From Bacillus amyloliquefaciens DSM 7 = ATCC 23350 (lineage in GTDB: Bacteria; Bacillota; Bacilli; Bacillales; Bacillaceae): a stretch of DNA of 64,000 nucleotides. Location of the stretch: contig NC_014551.1 of assembly GCF_000196735.1 (NCBI RefSeq), positions 487,501-551,500 of the forward strand, written 5' to 3'. This document shows, piece after piece, positions 32,950 through 41,603 of the stretch (position 1 is the stretch's first letter; each line of letters starts with the position of its first letter). The position numbers and the translations under genes are program-made. Under the pieces are notes generated by a model, which saw only the letters and a list, made by a program, of their open reading frames with translations, searched no databases and was not told the origin of the DNA.

Positions 32950-34341
32950 ATGGATATTACGCCATTTTTAAATAGAGATCTGAATATTCCGCTTTATCAG
33001 CAGCTTTATCGGCATTTTAAGGAGAATATGCATCAGGGCCGTATTCCTAAAGGACTGAAGCTTCCTTCAAAAAGGCTTTTGTCGAGTCAGCTTTCTGTCA
33101 GTCAGACAACTGTAGAACGGGCCTATGATCAGCTTGCCGCCGAAGGCTATATTGTCAGTAAGCCGAGAAGCGGATGGTTTGCCGATTATGATTCAGAAGC
33201 TGTCTATGTGAAGAAGAAGCCGGGCGCTTCACCCGTTCAAAGAAAGACGGAGGAAGTTCCGCAATGGATTGATTTCCATTACGGCGCTGTGGATGCCGTG
33301 CATTTTCCTTTTTCGGCATGGCGCAAAAGCATGGTCACAAGCTTGGATCAATATGGGCATGAGCTGTATCGGCCCGGGGATGATTTGGGCGAGGCTGAGC
33401 TGAGAACGATCATTTCAGAGTATTTATATCAATCGCGCGGCGTGAATTGCCTTCCTGAACAAGTCATAGTAGGCGCCGGAAACCCTATTCTTCTGCAAAT
33501 GCTGTGCAACGTATTTGAATCGAATGTTTCCATCGGGTATGAAGATCCGGGTTACCCGAGAGCGAGGGAGATTTTTGAAGCCAATCATATGAATATCACA
33601 CCGATACCCGTTGATGAGGAAGGGGTCTGTATTCGGAAGCTGCAGGAAGAGCGGCCGCGTCTAGTGTATGTCACGCCTTCTCATCAATTTACGTTAGGGA
33701 CGATTATGCCGGTAAACAGAAGGATTCAGCTGCTGAAATGGGCGGCGGAACACCAGGCGTTTATTATAGAAGACGATTATGACGGTGAATTCAGATACAC
33801 CGGCCGGCCGATCCCTTCATTGCAAGGGCTTGATCAGCATCACCGTGTCATTTATATGGGGACGTTTTCTCAATCCCTGCTTCCCTCGCTGCGCATCAGC
33901 TATATGATTCTTCCTTTGCCGCTTATCGAAAAAGGCAGGGAAATCGCTTCTTTATATAAACAGACCGTCTCCTGCCACAGTCAGCTGACGCTGGCCCAAT
34001 TTATCAAAAGCGGAGAGTGGCAGAAACATATCAACAGAATGAGAAAGCTGTACCGGAAAAAAAGAGCGGTATTATTAGAGGCCGTGCGGCGCGAGCTGGG
34101 ACAATACGTAAGGATTCGCGGAGAAAATTCCGGGCTGCGGATTTTACTGGACGTTCAGCTGCCTTTCAGTGAAAAAGAGCTGATTGAAAAAGCAAATGAA
34201 CAAGGGGTCGTCATCTATCCCGTGTCTCATACCTATCAAAAACAGCTCCCTGCGAAAACAGTTTCCCTCGGGTTCGCGGGAGTTTCTGAAACGGATATAC
34301 AAAACGGCATAAAAAAACTGAGAGCCGCCTGGGCGCTGTAA
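32950..34341 (+). CDS. ydfD: MocR-type regulator YdfD
   Basis: 463 residues: GntR helix-turn-helix (LYQQLYRHFKENMHQG, LPSKRLLSSQLSVSQTTVERAYDQL) plus aminotransferase domain (IIEDDYDGEFRYTGRP, GTFSQSLLPSLRISYM). In the last motif the residue at the PLP-lysine position reads Gln (FSQSLL) where the related regulator at 27563 has Lys (FSKSFL), so covalent PLP binding may be lost. Matches B. subtilis YdfD in size and in facing ydfC. Ribosome site GGGGGAGG. Confidence 0.88.
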   Translation: MDITPFLNRDLNIPLYQQLYRHFKENMHQGRIPKGLKLPSKRLLSSQLSVSQTTVERAYDQLAAEGYIVSKPRSGWFADYDSEAVYVKKKPGASPVQRKTEEVPQWIDFHYGAVDAVHFPFSAWRKSMVTSLDQYGHELYRPGDDLGEAELRTIISEYLYQSRGVNCLPEQVIVGAGNPILLQMLCNVFESNVSIGYEDPGYPRAREIFEANHMNITPIPVDEEGVCIRKLQEERPRLVYVTPSHQFTLGTIMPVNRRIQLLKWAAEHQAFIIEDDYDGEFRYTGRPIPSLQGLDQHHRVIYMGTFSQSLLPSLRISYMILPLPLIEKGREIASLYKQTVSCHSQLTLAQFIKSGEWQKHINRMRKLYRKKRAVLLEAVRRELGQYVRIRGENSGLRILLDVQLPFSEKELIEKANEQGVVIYPVSHTYQKQLPAKTVSLGFAGVSETDIQNGIKKLRAAWAL

Positions 34342-34342
34342 A

Positions 34343-34390
34343 AAAAGATTGCTGAGGACAGCGGCATTCATGCTGAACTGTCCTCAGCAG
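34343..34390. terminator. Bidirectional terminator
   Basis: 11-bp stem GCTGAGGACAG/CTGTCCTCAGC with a T tract on the minus side; it separates ydfD from the convergent yra operon. Confidence 0.85.
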
Positions 34391-34397
34391 CAAACGT

Positions 34398-34697
34398 TTA
34401 TAGAACGGGCAGGCGGAGCACAGTATCAATATTTTGTAAATTGAGCTGGATTTGTTCGTTTGTGTTCCACGGATGATACCACCCTTTTTCCATCATATAG
34501 GTTGAGATTTGCTCGTGCATGTCAAGGGCTTCTTCTAAGTGCCGGGTGAGGATCGCTTTCACTTCCGGCGTTCCTGCTTCCGTCGCCGCCATCGCATAGT
34601 TTCTGACTCCGCTTTTTGCCGAATTCAATAAATCCATTGCGACAATTTGGTCTGTCAGTGCATCCATTCCCGTCAGGTATTCAATAATCGGATTCAT
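34398..34697 (-). CDS. yraD: CotF-like spore-coat protein YraD
   Basis: 99 residues beginning MNPIIEYLTGMDALTDQIVAMDLL, a ferritin-like helical pair of the coat-protein F family. It matches B. subtilis YraD and is last in the five-gene operon yraG-yraF-adhB-yraE-yraD on the minus strand. Paralogous to YraF (shared AMDLL/AMDFL...GVRN core). Structural spore protein by homology. Confidence 0.92.
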   Translation of the reverse strand: MNPIIEYLTGMDALTDQIVAMDLLNSAKSGVRNYAMAATEAGTPEVKAILTRHLEEALDMHEQISTYMMEKGWYHPWNTNEQIQLNLQNIDTVLRLPVL

Positions 34698-34712
34698 TCG
34701 TCATTCATCTCC

Positions 34713-34910
34713 TCATTCATGCTGTTGATCAGATAAAATCGAGGCAAATTCCTGCAATTGCCTAGTAGATGTATCCACATCCTGCTGCATGATTTCTTTC
34801 AGATGCGGATCGGATACCAGCGCTTTCATGGTTTTGGATTTCGTCAGACAAAGTGATTTAAAAGACGTCATCTCCTGAATTTCGAGTAATTCATGTAAGG
34901 CGCGGGCCAT
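34713..34910 (-). CDS. yraE: Small spore-coat-family protein YraE
   Basis: 65 residues, MARALHELLEIQEMTSFKSLCLTKSKTM..., matching B. subtilis YraE. The start was moved to 34910 because GGAGGCTACAG precedes it and the longer frame would begin inside adhB. It is paralogous to YraG (shared FKxLCxxKSKxM core); each small protein pairs with a CotF-like partner, one set on each side of adhB. Confidence 0.9.
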   Translation of the reverse strand: MARALHELLEIQEMTSFKSLCLTKSKTMKALVSDPHLKEIMQQDVDTSTRQLQEFASILSDQQHE

Positions 34911-34929
34911 TTTCTGTAGCCTCCGTTCT

Positions 34930-36066
34930 CTAAGGTTTGAGTACAACTTTTATGCAATCATCTGTTTTCGTGTCAAACATCTCATAGCCGTGTTTCGCTT
35001 CGCTGAGCGGAATGACGTGGCTTACAACATCGCCCGGATCAATTTTTCCGGTTGATACCAATTCAAACATATACGGCATATAGTGGATGACCGGAGCTTG
35101 TCCTGAGCGGATATTGACGTTCCGCTGCATGATATCGCCAAGGGGAAAACCGTTATATCTGCCGCCGTACACGCCCGTAATCTGAATCGTTCCTCCTTTT
35201 CGCACCGCTTGGGAGGCAATGACCAAAGCGCTCATAGCCCCGCCATGAAGCTTTAATCCGCTTGCGAGGAACTCCATGTCTGTCATTTTTCCGTCCATGC
35301 CGACGGCGTCAATGACAACATCCGCGCCGCCTTTGGTGATTTCTTTCAGGTAGCTTCCCGTATTTTCGTGGTCTTCGAAGTTAACGATTTCCACTTTATT
35401 CGTCCGTTTGGCATGCTGGAGACGGTAGTTGACATAGTCTACAGCGATTACGCGTTTAGCTCCTTTTAACCAGCAGAATTTTTGAGCGAACAGGCCCACT
35501 GGCCCGCAGCCGAGAACGATAACTGTATCGCCTTCTTTTACGCCGGCATTGTCAACGCTCCAAAAGCCGGTTGTCATCGCATCGGCAATCACACTCAATT
35601 TCTCATCAGGTTCTTCACACGTTTCGGGGACTTTAAAATGGGTAAAGTTCGCAAAAGGGACGCGTAAATATTCCGCCTGGCCGCCCGGATAGCCGCCGGT
35701 ACTCCCTGAATAGCCGAAATAAGCGCCCATATCGCCGTTATCATTTGATTGATCACACTGGCTTTCCAGGTGATTTTTGCAATAAGTGCATTCTCCGCAG
35801 GCGATATTAAAAGGTATAATGACACGGTCGCCTTTTTTGACTTTCGTCACGCCGGGGGCGACTTCTTCCACGATGCCCATCGGTTCATGCCCGATGATGT
35901 AGTCTTCCTGCAAGTTCGGGATGAGTCCGTGGATTAAATGTAAATCTGAGCCGCAAATTGCCGTACTTGTGACTTTTATAATCATGTCATCATGTTTTTC
36001 AATTTTCGGATCAGGCACGTCTTTGACTACAACGTTTTTAACTCCTTGATACGTTACGGCCTTCAT
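34930..36066 (-). CDS. adhB: Zinc alcohol dehydrogenase AdhB of the yra coat operon
   Basis: 378 residues, medium-chain dehydrogenase: STAICGSDLH, GHEPMG, structural zinc site CGECTYCKNHLESQC, Rossmann motif LGCGPVGLFAQ. Close to B. subtilis AdhB, and in the same operon between yraF and yraE. The glutathione-independent formaldehyde-dehydrogenase subfamily is the likely relative. Its role in spores is unknown. Ribosome site GGAGGTATTACAGC. Confidence 0.92.
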   Translation of the reverse strand: MKAVTYQGVKNVVVKDVPDPKIEKHDDMIIKVTSTAICGSDLHLIHGLIPNLQEDYIIGHEPMGIVEEVAPGVTKVKKGDRVIIPFNIACGECTYCKNHLESQCDQSNDNGDMGAYFGYSGSTGGYPGGQAEYLRVPFANFTHFKVPETCEEPDEKLSVIADAMTTGFWSVDNAGVKEGDTVIVLGCGPVGLFAQKFCWLKGAKRVIAVDYVNYRLQHAKRTNKVEIVNFEDHENTGSYLKEITKGGADVVIDAVGMDGKMTDMEFLASGLKLHGGAMSALVIASQAVRKGGTIQITGVYGGRYNGFPLGDIMQRNVNIRSGQAPVIHYMPYMFELVSTGKIDPGDVVSHVIPLSEAKHGYEMFDTKTDDCIKVVLKP

Positions 36067-36084
36067 GCTGTAATACCTCCAGTA

Positions 36085-36453
36085 TTAGTGTTCATCAGGT
36101 GTACGGTCAAACATTCCTTTTCTGTTTGTTTCAACGGGAAACAGGTTCATGTTTCCGACCATGAGGGTATTTTTCGCTGAAAGCTGATCCAATTTATACT
36201 GTTCGCTCAGATCATGCGGGTGAAACCACTTTTTGCTGACCATCAAGTCTGTAATCTCCTGGTGCATCGCGATTCCTTGCATGAGCTGTTTGCGCAGCAA
36301 AGCCCTTACATCAGGTGAAGCGGTTTCCGTTAAAGCGACGGCGGTATTTCTGACGCCTTCTTTGGCGCGTATGAGAAAATCCATTGCGAATGTCATATCT
36401 GCGAGTTCAGGGACATGTAATGAATTGATTGGATCTAAATGGTCATGATTCAA
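36085..36453 (-). CDS. yraF: CotF-like spore-coat protein YraF
   Basis: 122 residues from a TTG start (AAGGAAGG about 10 bases upstream): [22 protein letters not shown] split into helices, then [24 protein letters not shown], the coat-protein F domain. Second gene of the yra operon; paralogue of YraD. Confidence 0.9.
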   Translation of the reverse strand: MNHDHLDPINSLHVPELADMTFAMDFLIRAKEGVRNTAVALTETASPDVRALLRKQLMQGIAMHQEITDLMVSKKWFHPHDLSEQYKLDQLSAKNTLMVGNMNLFPVETNRKGMFDRTPDEH

Positions 36454-36470
36454 TGGTGCTTACCTTCCTT

Positions 36471-36716
36471 TCAGTTGATGATCGGTGTCGGCCGGTTTTG
36501 AGGAACAGGAGCCTGAAAAGGTGCACGTTCATAAACCGTCTGCAGATCAGCCAGATCTTGAGAGGCCTGCTGAACATCTTTTTCCATTAACGTTTTCAGA
36601 TCCTGATCAAACACAAGCCCTTGCATGAGCTTGGATTTCGCTACACAAAGCGTCTTGAAGTTAATTATTTCATGTAAGTCGAGCGACTCATGAGCCGCTA
36701 ATTCACGCTTATCCAT
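36471..36716 (-). CDS. yraG: Small spore-coat-family protein YraG
   Basis: 81 residues, MDKRELAAHESLDLHEIINF..., with the FKTLCVAKSKLM core shared with YraE and a proline-rich tail. First gene of the operon; GGAGGCTACAGACG precedes it. The promoter must lie within the 70 bp between it and the ydfJ fragment; no clear sigma box was identified. Confidence 0.9.
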   Translation of the reverse strand: MDKRELAAHESLDLHEIINFKTLCVAKSKLMQGLVFDQDLKTLMEKDVQQASQDLADLQTVYERAPFQAPVPQNRPTPIIN

Positions 36717-36782
36717 AATCGTCTGTAGCCTCCTTTTCTAGAAATACGCAGTTAATTTTCCCTGAGAAAAGGGATCTAGTCT

Positions 36783-37162
36783 TACAAATTTTGTTTATCA
36801 GGATCGAAAAGTGCCGCGCATCCCGGAAAAAGGCAAAAAATCCGGTACAAGCCATTCATGCCGGATTAAAACATAACGGACCTGTCGTGACAGCGGCGGG
36901 GCTGATTATGATTTTCGTCTTCGCAGGATTTATCTTTGCGGGGGAAGCTACGATCAAATCCATGGGATTGGCAATGGCATTCGGTGTTCTTTTCGATGCG
37001 TTCATTGTAAGAATGACCATCATTCCGAGCGTCATGAAGCTGATGGGACATGCCGCTTGGTATTTGCCGAAGCGGCTGGATAAAATTATCCCAAACGTTG
37101 ATATAGAAGGCCATAAACTGACACAAGGCAAAATGCCGGAGAAACCGAAAGAACAGAATTGA
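36783..37162 (+). pseudogene. ydfJ: 3' fragment of ydfJ (MMPL-family transporter)
   Basis: The frame gives only the last 120 residues of an RND/MMPL lipid or drug exporter: NPVQAIHAGLKHNGPVVTAAG, IMIFVFAGFIFAGEATIKSMGLAMAFG and the C-terminal KLMGHAAWYLPKRLDK. B. subtilis YdfJ is about 724 residues. Nothing of the first 600 is present, and no start signal exists. The break is about 65 bp from the first codon of the yra operon, so insertion of that operon or a linked deletion probably removed the 5' part. Confidence 0.85.
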
Positions 37163-37171
37163 ATATAAAAT

Positions 37172-37205
37172 AAAAAAGCAGATCATCGTGATCTGCTTTT
37201 TTTTA
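37172..37205. terminator. Bidirectional terminator
   Basis: AAAAAAGCAGATCA/TGATCTGCTTTTTT perfect stem, 3-base loop; it also holds the stop codon of the convergent GATase gene. Confidence 0.92.
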
Positions 37206-37925
37206 TGTGCCGACTGCATCCATAAACAGAGAAAAAAGCTTTTTCATGTCTTCATGTTTCTTTGTCAGCATTTCAGGATGCCATTGCACGCCGACGACAA
37301 ATAACTCACCCGTCCGTTCAATCGCTTCAATGACTCCGTCTTTCGCATAAGCCGCGGCCTTAAACGTTGAAGCTGTCTCTTTTATGATCTGGTGATGGAA
37401 TGAATTCACACGCGCTGAATCGCCAAACAAGGAATGAAGACGGGTCCCTTTTTCGAAAGAAACATGATGGGTTTTTAACGGAGGATCTTTTTCTTGATCA
37501 TGCTTGATCTCAGCAAACGAAGCGTGTGACAGGTCCTGATATAAAGTGCCCCCGAAAGTGACATTTAACATATGCATCCCGCGGCAGATCGCCAGAATCG
37601 GCTTCTCCATAGCAATCGCCGTTTGAATGAGCTCCTTCTCATAGGCGTCCCGATCAGGAAAGGTCTTTCTCAAAGCCTGTAAAGGTTCCTCGCCGTAAAG
37701 CAGCGGGTCTATATCCTGGCCGCCGGACAGAATGATGCCGTCAACCTGAGAGACCTGTTCCTTTAAAAGCTCCGTCTCTTGAATCACCGGCAAAATAAAC
37801 GGCACGCCGCCGGCTTCGGCAGCAGACTGAATATAATCATTATTGACATACGCCCGATTATAACCCGGGAAAGGACCGGATTGATCAGCCATGATGTTTC
37901 CCGTAATTCCAATTCGTTTGGCCAT
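37203..37925 (-). CDS. Class I glutamine-amidotransferase-like hydrolase (PuuD / gamma-glutamyl-GABA hydrolase type)
   Basis: 240 residues. Catalytic triad visible: Cys in LAICRGMHMLN, His and Glu in GVQWHPE; SGGQDIDPLLYGE is the family's substrate-loop motif. PuuD-type enzymes hydrolyse gamma-glutamyl amides such as gamma-glutamyl-GABA in polyamine breakdown. No other putrescine-pathway genes are nearby, so the substrate is uncertain. The start at MAKRIGITGN is set by GGAGGG. Confidence 0.86.
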   Translation of the reverse strand: MAKRIGITGNIMADQSGPFPGYNRAYVNNDYIQSAAEAGGVPFILPVIQETELLKEQVSQVDGIILSGGQDIDPLLYGEEPLQALRKTFPDRDAYEKELIQTAIAMEKPILAICRGMHMLNVTFGGTLYQDLSHASFAEIKHDQEKDPPLKTHHVSFEKGTRLHSLFGDSARVNSFHHQIIKETASTFKAAAYAKDGVIEAIERTGELFVVGVQWHPEMLTKKHEDMKKLFSLFMDAVGT

Positions 37926-38017
37926 TCTTCGCCCTCCTGAACCATGCTCATAATAATCTGAATGTAGGTTGTACAAATCAGTTTGAAATTATTCTTTTCT
38001 ATACGTAAACTTTCCAA

Positions 38018-38048
38018 AAAAAAACCCGTGAGAATCACGGGTTTTTTG
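38018..38048 (-). terminator. vmlR terminator
   Basis: AAAAAACCCGTGA/TCACGGGTTTTTT stem with tracts on both sides, after the vmlR stop. Confidence 0.9.
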
Positions 38049-38051
38049 TAC

Positions 38052-39683
38052 TCATTTCAATTTCTTGATCTCTTCCGTCAGCTCTTTGAATTTTTGATCA
38101 AGCTCAGAATATTGTTTATCAGCCGGAGTCATGAAGCTGAGCTTTCCAAGCACTTCCTGCCGTTCGGTTTCGAGCTTTAATCGTAATTCTTCAATATCAT
38201 CTCTGGCGGCGGGGGATTCTTTCCATTGTTTTCGGACGCTGCCGTTTGAGATATCAAGCCGGATGTCCGTTGTTTTTTCGAGAAAGTAACGATCGTGCGA
38301 TACGATGATGAGCGTTCCGTCGTATTGAGCCAATGTGTCTTCAAGCTGCTCGCGTGACGGCAGGTCAAGGTGGTTGGTCGGCTCATCGAGAATCAGCACA
38401 TCTTTTTCCTCCAGAATAAATGCCATCAGCTTGCATTTGACCCGCTCTCCCATGCTCATCTTGCCGATAGGCTCCGTCCATTGCGCTGCGGTAAATCCTA
38501 AATGCTTCATGAGGGCTTGCACATTTCCCCTTGCTTCGAACGTTTCTTTGTAAAAAAGCTGTTCGGGGGTTTTGTCAAGCGGAAGGTCAAATACTTCCTG
38601 CGTTAAATACCCGACATTTGCAGACGGAGACATCCATATGCTGCCGCCCTGAGCTTTTTCCTGACCGAGGATGACCTTCAATAATGTTGTTTTCCCGCTG
38701 CCGTTCGGGCCTGTAATGGCAATCTTTTCACCGTGCAAAACAGTGAAATTCACATTTTTGAACAGCGTTCGGCCGTCATACGATTTTGTGACATCACTTA
38801 CTTCTAAAAAACGCTTTCCCGCTTTTTTGCGGTGTTCAATGGAAAAGCGGACTTCATACTCAGCCTCAACCGGTTCTGCTTTCGCTTTTTCAAGCTCTTT
38901 TTCAAGACGCTTCTGCTTTGATTTAATCTGCGCGTCCGTACGTTTTGCTTTTACGCGGTGGTATTCTTTAAAGCCTTCTATTTTCGTTGATTGGGCGTGG
39001 GCTTTTTTTGACCAGGCGTTCAGCTCGTTCATTTGAGCTTCAATCCGTGCGATCATATTCTGCTGATTCTCATAATTCCGCTGCTGTGTCAGTCTTCTCT
39101 GTTTGCGGACTTCCATATAGCTTGAATAATTCCCTTTATGCTCAATGAGTTTCTTTCCTTCGATGGCCCAGATTTTTGTCGCCGCTGCATCCAAAAAAGC
39201 ACGGTCGTGGGAAACCAAAATAATGGTGCCTTTATAGTTCTTGATCTGATTTTGCAGGATTTCTAAACTGTGCTGATCAAGGTGATTCGTCGGCTCATCT
39301 AATAACAAAAGGCCGCTTGAGGAGGAGAACCCTTTGGCAAGACGGGCTTTCAGTTTTTCTCCGCCGCTTAATTGGGAAAAGGCTCGGGCGGGCACGTTCC
39401 ATTTTTCTAATAATGCTGCCTCCGCAGGCTCCGGCAGGCCGGAATCATAAGCTTCCGTTTCTTGTTCGACCATATAGATGTTCACATCTTGCATCATCTG
39501 GATCTGTCCTTGTGACGGTGCTGTTTGATTGCAGATCAATTGCAGCAATAAAGATTTGCCGGCGCCGTTTTTGCCGATGACACCGATAATCTCTCCCTGC
39601 TGAACACTCGCGCTGATCTGTTCAAAAAGGGGAACACTGTTGATTTCATAACTGATTCCGGTTAATTTTAATATTTCTTTCAT
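38052..39683 (-). CDS. vmlR: ABC-F ribosome-protection ATPase VmlR
   Basis: 543 residues with two ABC ATPase domains and no membrane part: Walker A GKNGAGKS and GPNGSGKT, signatures LSGGE and MSMGE, Walker B LLLLDEPTNHLD and LILDEPTNHLD. The linker between them (about 185-295) carries the antibiotic-resistance-domain helices, and the C-terminal extension is Lys/Glu-rich. B. subtilis VmlR binds the ribosomal E site and displaces virginiamycin M, lincomycin and pleuromutilins from the peptidyl-transferase centre. The upstream leader shows attenuation control. Confidence 0.93.
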   Translation of the reverse strand: MKEILKLTGISYEINSVPLFEQISASVQQGEIIGVIGKNGAGKSLLLQLICNQTAPSQGQIQMMQDVNIYMVEQETEAYDSGLPEPAEAALLEKWNVPARAFSQLSGGEKLKARLAKGFSSSSGLLLLDEPTNHLDQHSLEILQNQIKNYKGTIILVSHDRAFLDAAATKIWAIEGKKLIEHKGNYSSYMEVRKQRRLTQQRNYENQQNMIARIEAQMNELNAWSKKAHAQSTKIEGFKEYHRVKAKRTDAQIKSKQKRLEKELEKAKAEPVEAEYEVRFSIEHRKKAGKRFLEVSDVTKSYDGRTLFKNVNFTVLHGEKIAITGPNGSGKTTLLKVILGQEKAQGGSIWMSPSANVGYLTQEVFDLPLDKTPEQLFYKETFEARGNVQALMKHLGFTAAQWTEPIGKMSMGERVKCKLMAFILEEKDVLILDEPTNHLDLPSREQLEDTLAQYDGTLIIVSHDRYFLEKTTDIRLDISNGSVRKQWKESPAARDDIEELRLKLETERQEVLGKLSFMTPADKQYSELDQKFKELTEEIKKLK

Positions 39684-39711
39684 ATGTCAATCCCTCGCTT
39701 TAAGGGAGGAC

Positions 39712-39889
39712 AAAAAAATCCTCCCAATTGATTTGGAAGGATTAGCCGTACCTGTGCATGATCAAATAAGCTATTTTTACATAGCTTTTGTATCGTATAG
39801 AAAATGGGCAGACTAATCCTATTTTTTCTGATTTGAAATATTTGATTTCAAACGGTCAAAATAAGATTAGTTAATCATTGTCCACCCAT
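39712..39889 (-). promoter_or_regulatory. vmlR leader: transcription attenuator
   Basis: Minus strand, 5' to 3': uORF at 39889-39875; arm ACTAATC (about 39871-39865); arm GGATTAG (39819-39813) that can pair with it; arm CTAATCC (39745-39739) that is also complementary to GGATTAG; and a terminator AATCCTTCC/GGGAGGATT with seven T (39746-39712) whose left arm contains CTAATCC. Freeing GGATTAG lets it hold CTAATCC and block the terminator. B. subtilis vmlR is known to be attenuated with a uORF. Confidence 0.8.
39875..39889 (-). CDS. vmlR leader mini-ORF (MGGQ)
   Basis: ATG GGT GGA CAA TGA behind GAAGGGACG. Four codons only; a ribosome stalled here by a peptidyl-transferase inhibitor would cover the adjacent ACTAATC arm. 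Confidence 0.6.
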   Translation of the reverse strand: MGGQ

Positions 39890-39913
39890 CGTCCCTTCGT
39901 ATTTGTTACAAAC

Positions 39914-39943
39914 AGTGTAGCACACACTTACCTGTAAAAGCAA
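39914..39943 (-). promoter_or_regulatory. vmlR promoter
   Basis: Minus strand -35 TTGCTT (39943-39938), 18-bp spacer, -10 TACACT (39919-39914), about 20 bases before the mini-ORF. Confidence 0.6.
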
Positions 39944-39958
39944 AAGGTATAAGCCTTT

Positions 39959-40486
39959 TTATTCCAGGTTTGAGGCTTCCCACTCTTCTTCTAAAACGGC
40001 ATAATAATATTCATCCCACCAGTCATTATCATGGGGGATGCATTTTTTGAAAAAGCCTTCCCGCCGCATTCCGATCTTTTCCATCACCCGATGCGAGGCA
40101 GTGTTTTCCGGTTGGCATGTCGCAATGATCCGGTGTAATTTCATCGTTTTAAACCCGAATCCCAGCAAGGCGCTTGCAGCCTCTGAAGCATATCCTTTGC
40201 CCTGATAATCAGGGTGAAACACCCATCCGATTTCATACGTATGGTCACCAAAATACTTAAAAAAAGCAATGTGGCCAATGACCGTTTTTTCATCCTTCAA
40301 TACAACAGGGAACATCTCGGCATGTTCACCGCTGTTATCAATAACGAATTTCTTGGCATCTTCTTCGGTAAAGACACCCTCCGGTATATACTTCATGACA
40401 TTCAGATTTGAGGTGTACTCATAGACATCTTTCCAATCTTCCGGTTCAAATGTCCGGATCACGAGCCTGTCGGTTTTGATATTCAT
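39959..40486 (-). CDS. GNAT acetyltransferase of the RimJ/RimL type
   Basis: 175 residues: MNIKTDRLVIRTFEPEDWKDVYEY start typical of the RimJ/L/SpeG-like family, acetyl-CoA motif GWVFHPDYQGKGYASEAASALL, and HRIIATCQPENTASHRVMEKIGM. Likely acetylates a protein N-terminus or a small amine; the substrate is unknown. Start chosen at GGGAGAAC plus ATG. It is 15 bp upstream of the vmlR promoter on the same strand. Confidence 0.86.
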   Translation of the reverse strand: MNIKTDRLVIRTFEPEDWKDVYEYTSNLNVMKYIPEGVFTEEDAKKFVIDNSGEHAEMFPVVLKDEKTVIGHIAFFKYFGDHTYEIGWVFHPDYQGKGYASEAASALLGFGFKTMKLHRIIATCQPENTASHRVMEKIGMRREGFFKKCIPHDNDWWDEYYYAVLEEEWEASNLE

Positions 40487-40570
40487 ATTATGTTCTCCCA
40501 TCAAAAAAGATTTCATTTATTACTTCAATCAAAAAGTGTAAAAACCTTTGAGAGGGGAAGGGACGAATAT

Positions 40571-40599
40571 AAAAAAGCCTGCAGATATACACTGCAGGC
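40571..40599 (-). terminator. Terminator of the YitT-family gene
   Basis: 8-bp stem GCCTGCAG/CTGCAGGC with six T on the minus strand. Confidence 0.9.
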
Positions 40600-40601
40600 G
40601 G

Positions 40602-41459
40602 TTATTTCTCATTCGCGGCGGCGGGCAGGTTTGTAAAGCCGAATTGCCCTCCGACAGCTTCTTTTACTTCATGAATAACGATAAATGATTTCGGATCAAT
40701 TTTTTGAACATGTTTTTTGATTTTCAGTAATTCGTTCTTTTTAATGACGACATATATAATGCGCTTGTCTTTGCTGCCGTAATACCCGTATCCGTAAAAA
40801 ATCGTTGCCGCGTTGCCGTATACGGAGGTGATCGCTTTGGCGATTTCTTCGTATTGGTCAGACATAATGGTGAGGGCTTTTTTATTATGGAAACCCTCAA
40901 TGACAATATCGACGATTTTGGCGCACAGATAAACGAATATAAACGTATACAGCGTATGATTGATGCCGATCGCTAAAACGGATGCGACAATAATGACACA
41001 ATCCATATAAAACATGCTTTTGGAGATGTTAAAACCCTTTGTGTAATTTAATAAATACGCTAAAAGCGTGGTCCCGCCGGTAGATCCGTCAGCGATAAAG
41101 ATTAAAGCCAGCCCCGCTCCCATCAGCAGAGCGCCGAACACGATCCCGAGCACCATGTCATGAACCCCGAACGGAATAAAGCTGACGATGCTGAGAAAAA
41201 CAGAAGTCATCCCCGTACCGAGTATCGTGTATAAAATCGTTTTTTTCGTTAGAAATTTATAAGCCAGTCCGATAAAAATCAAATTTACAACCAGTGTTGT
41301 AATACTCGCAGGTATACGGAAAAGATAATATAAAACAAGAGCGATTCCCACGGTGCTGCCGTCCCCTAAGTGATTCGGGATGACGAAAAATTCCACGGAC
41401 GCCGCGATAAGAAAGGCCCCGGCCATAATCATCAGTATATCCTTGCAAATGTTCTTCAT
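40602..41459 (-). CDS. YitT-family membrane protein (YitT + DUF2179)
   Basis: 285 residues: five to six hydrophobic segments (about 1-200; EFFVIPNHLGDGSTVGIALVL and ADGSTGGTTLLAYLLNY are the family repeats), then a cytoplasmic DUF2179 domain (ALTIMSDQYEEIAKAI ... FGFTNLPAA). B. subtilis has several paralogues (YitT, YpjC, YdeO and others); by region YdeO is the likely match. Function unknown; suggested to be a transporter with a ligand-sensing tail. A leader with a terminator precedes the AAAGGAGG ribosome site. Confidence 0.86.
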   Translation of the reverse strand: MKNICKDILMIMAGAFLIAASVEFFVIPNHLGDGSTVGIALVLYYLFRIPASITTLVVNLIFIGLAYKFLTKKTILYTILGTGMTSVFLSIVSFIPFGVHDMVLGIVFGALLMGAGLALIFIADGSTGGTTLLAYLLNYTKGFNISKSMFYMDCVIIVASVLAIGINHTLYTFIFVYLCAKIVDIVIEGFHNKKALTIMSDQYEEIAKAITSVYGNAATIFYGYGYYGSKDKRIIYVVIKKNELLKIKKHVQKIDPKSFIVIHEVKEAVGGQFGFTNLPAAANEK

Positions 41460-41490
41460 GTGTAGACCTCCTTTGCAGTCAAAAATATAT

Positions 41491-41545
41491 AAAAAACAAA
41501 AACGCCTCAAAAATTATCCAGCAGAACTAAATAATTTTTAAGACG
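41491..41545 (-). promoter_or_regulatory. Leader terminator upstream of the YitT-family gene
   Basis: Minus strand: CGTCTTAAAAATTAT/ATAATTTTTGAGGCG, a 15-bp stem with G-U pairs, 13-base loop, then TTTTTGTTTTTT. It lies between a consensus promoter and the gene on the same strand, so it must be read through for expression. No known riboswitch consensus recognised. Confidence 0.7.
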
Positions 41546-41603
41546 AATCATTCACAATCTCGTTTGTTCATTCAGTAAAGAATGATCAGCTTCAATATCG
41601 AAG

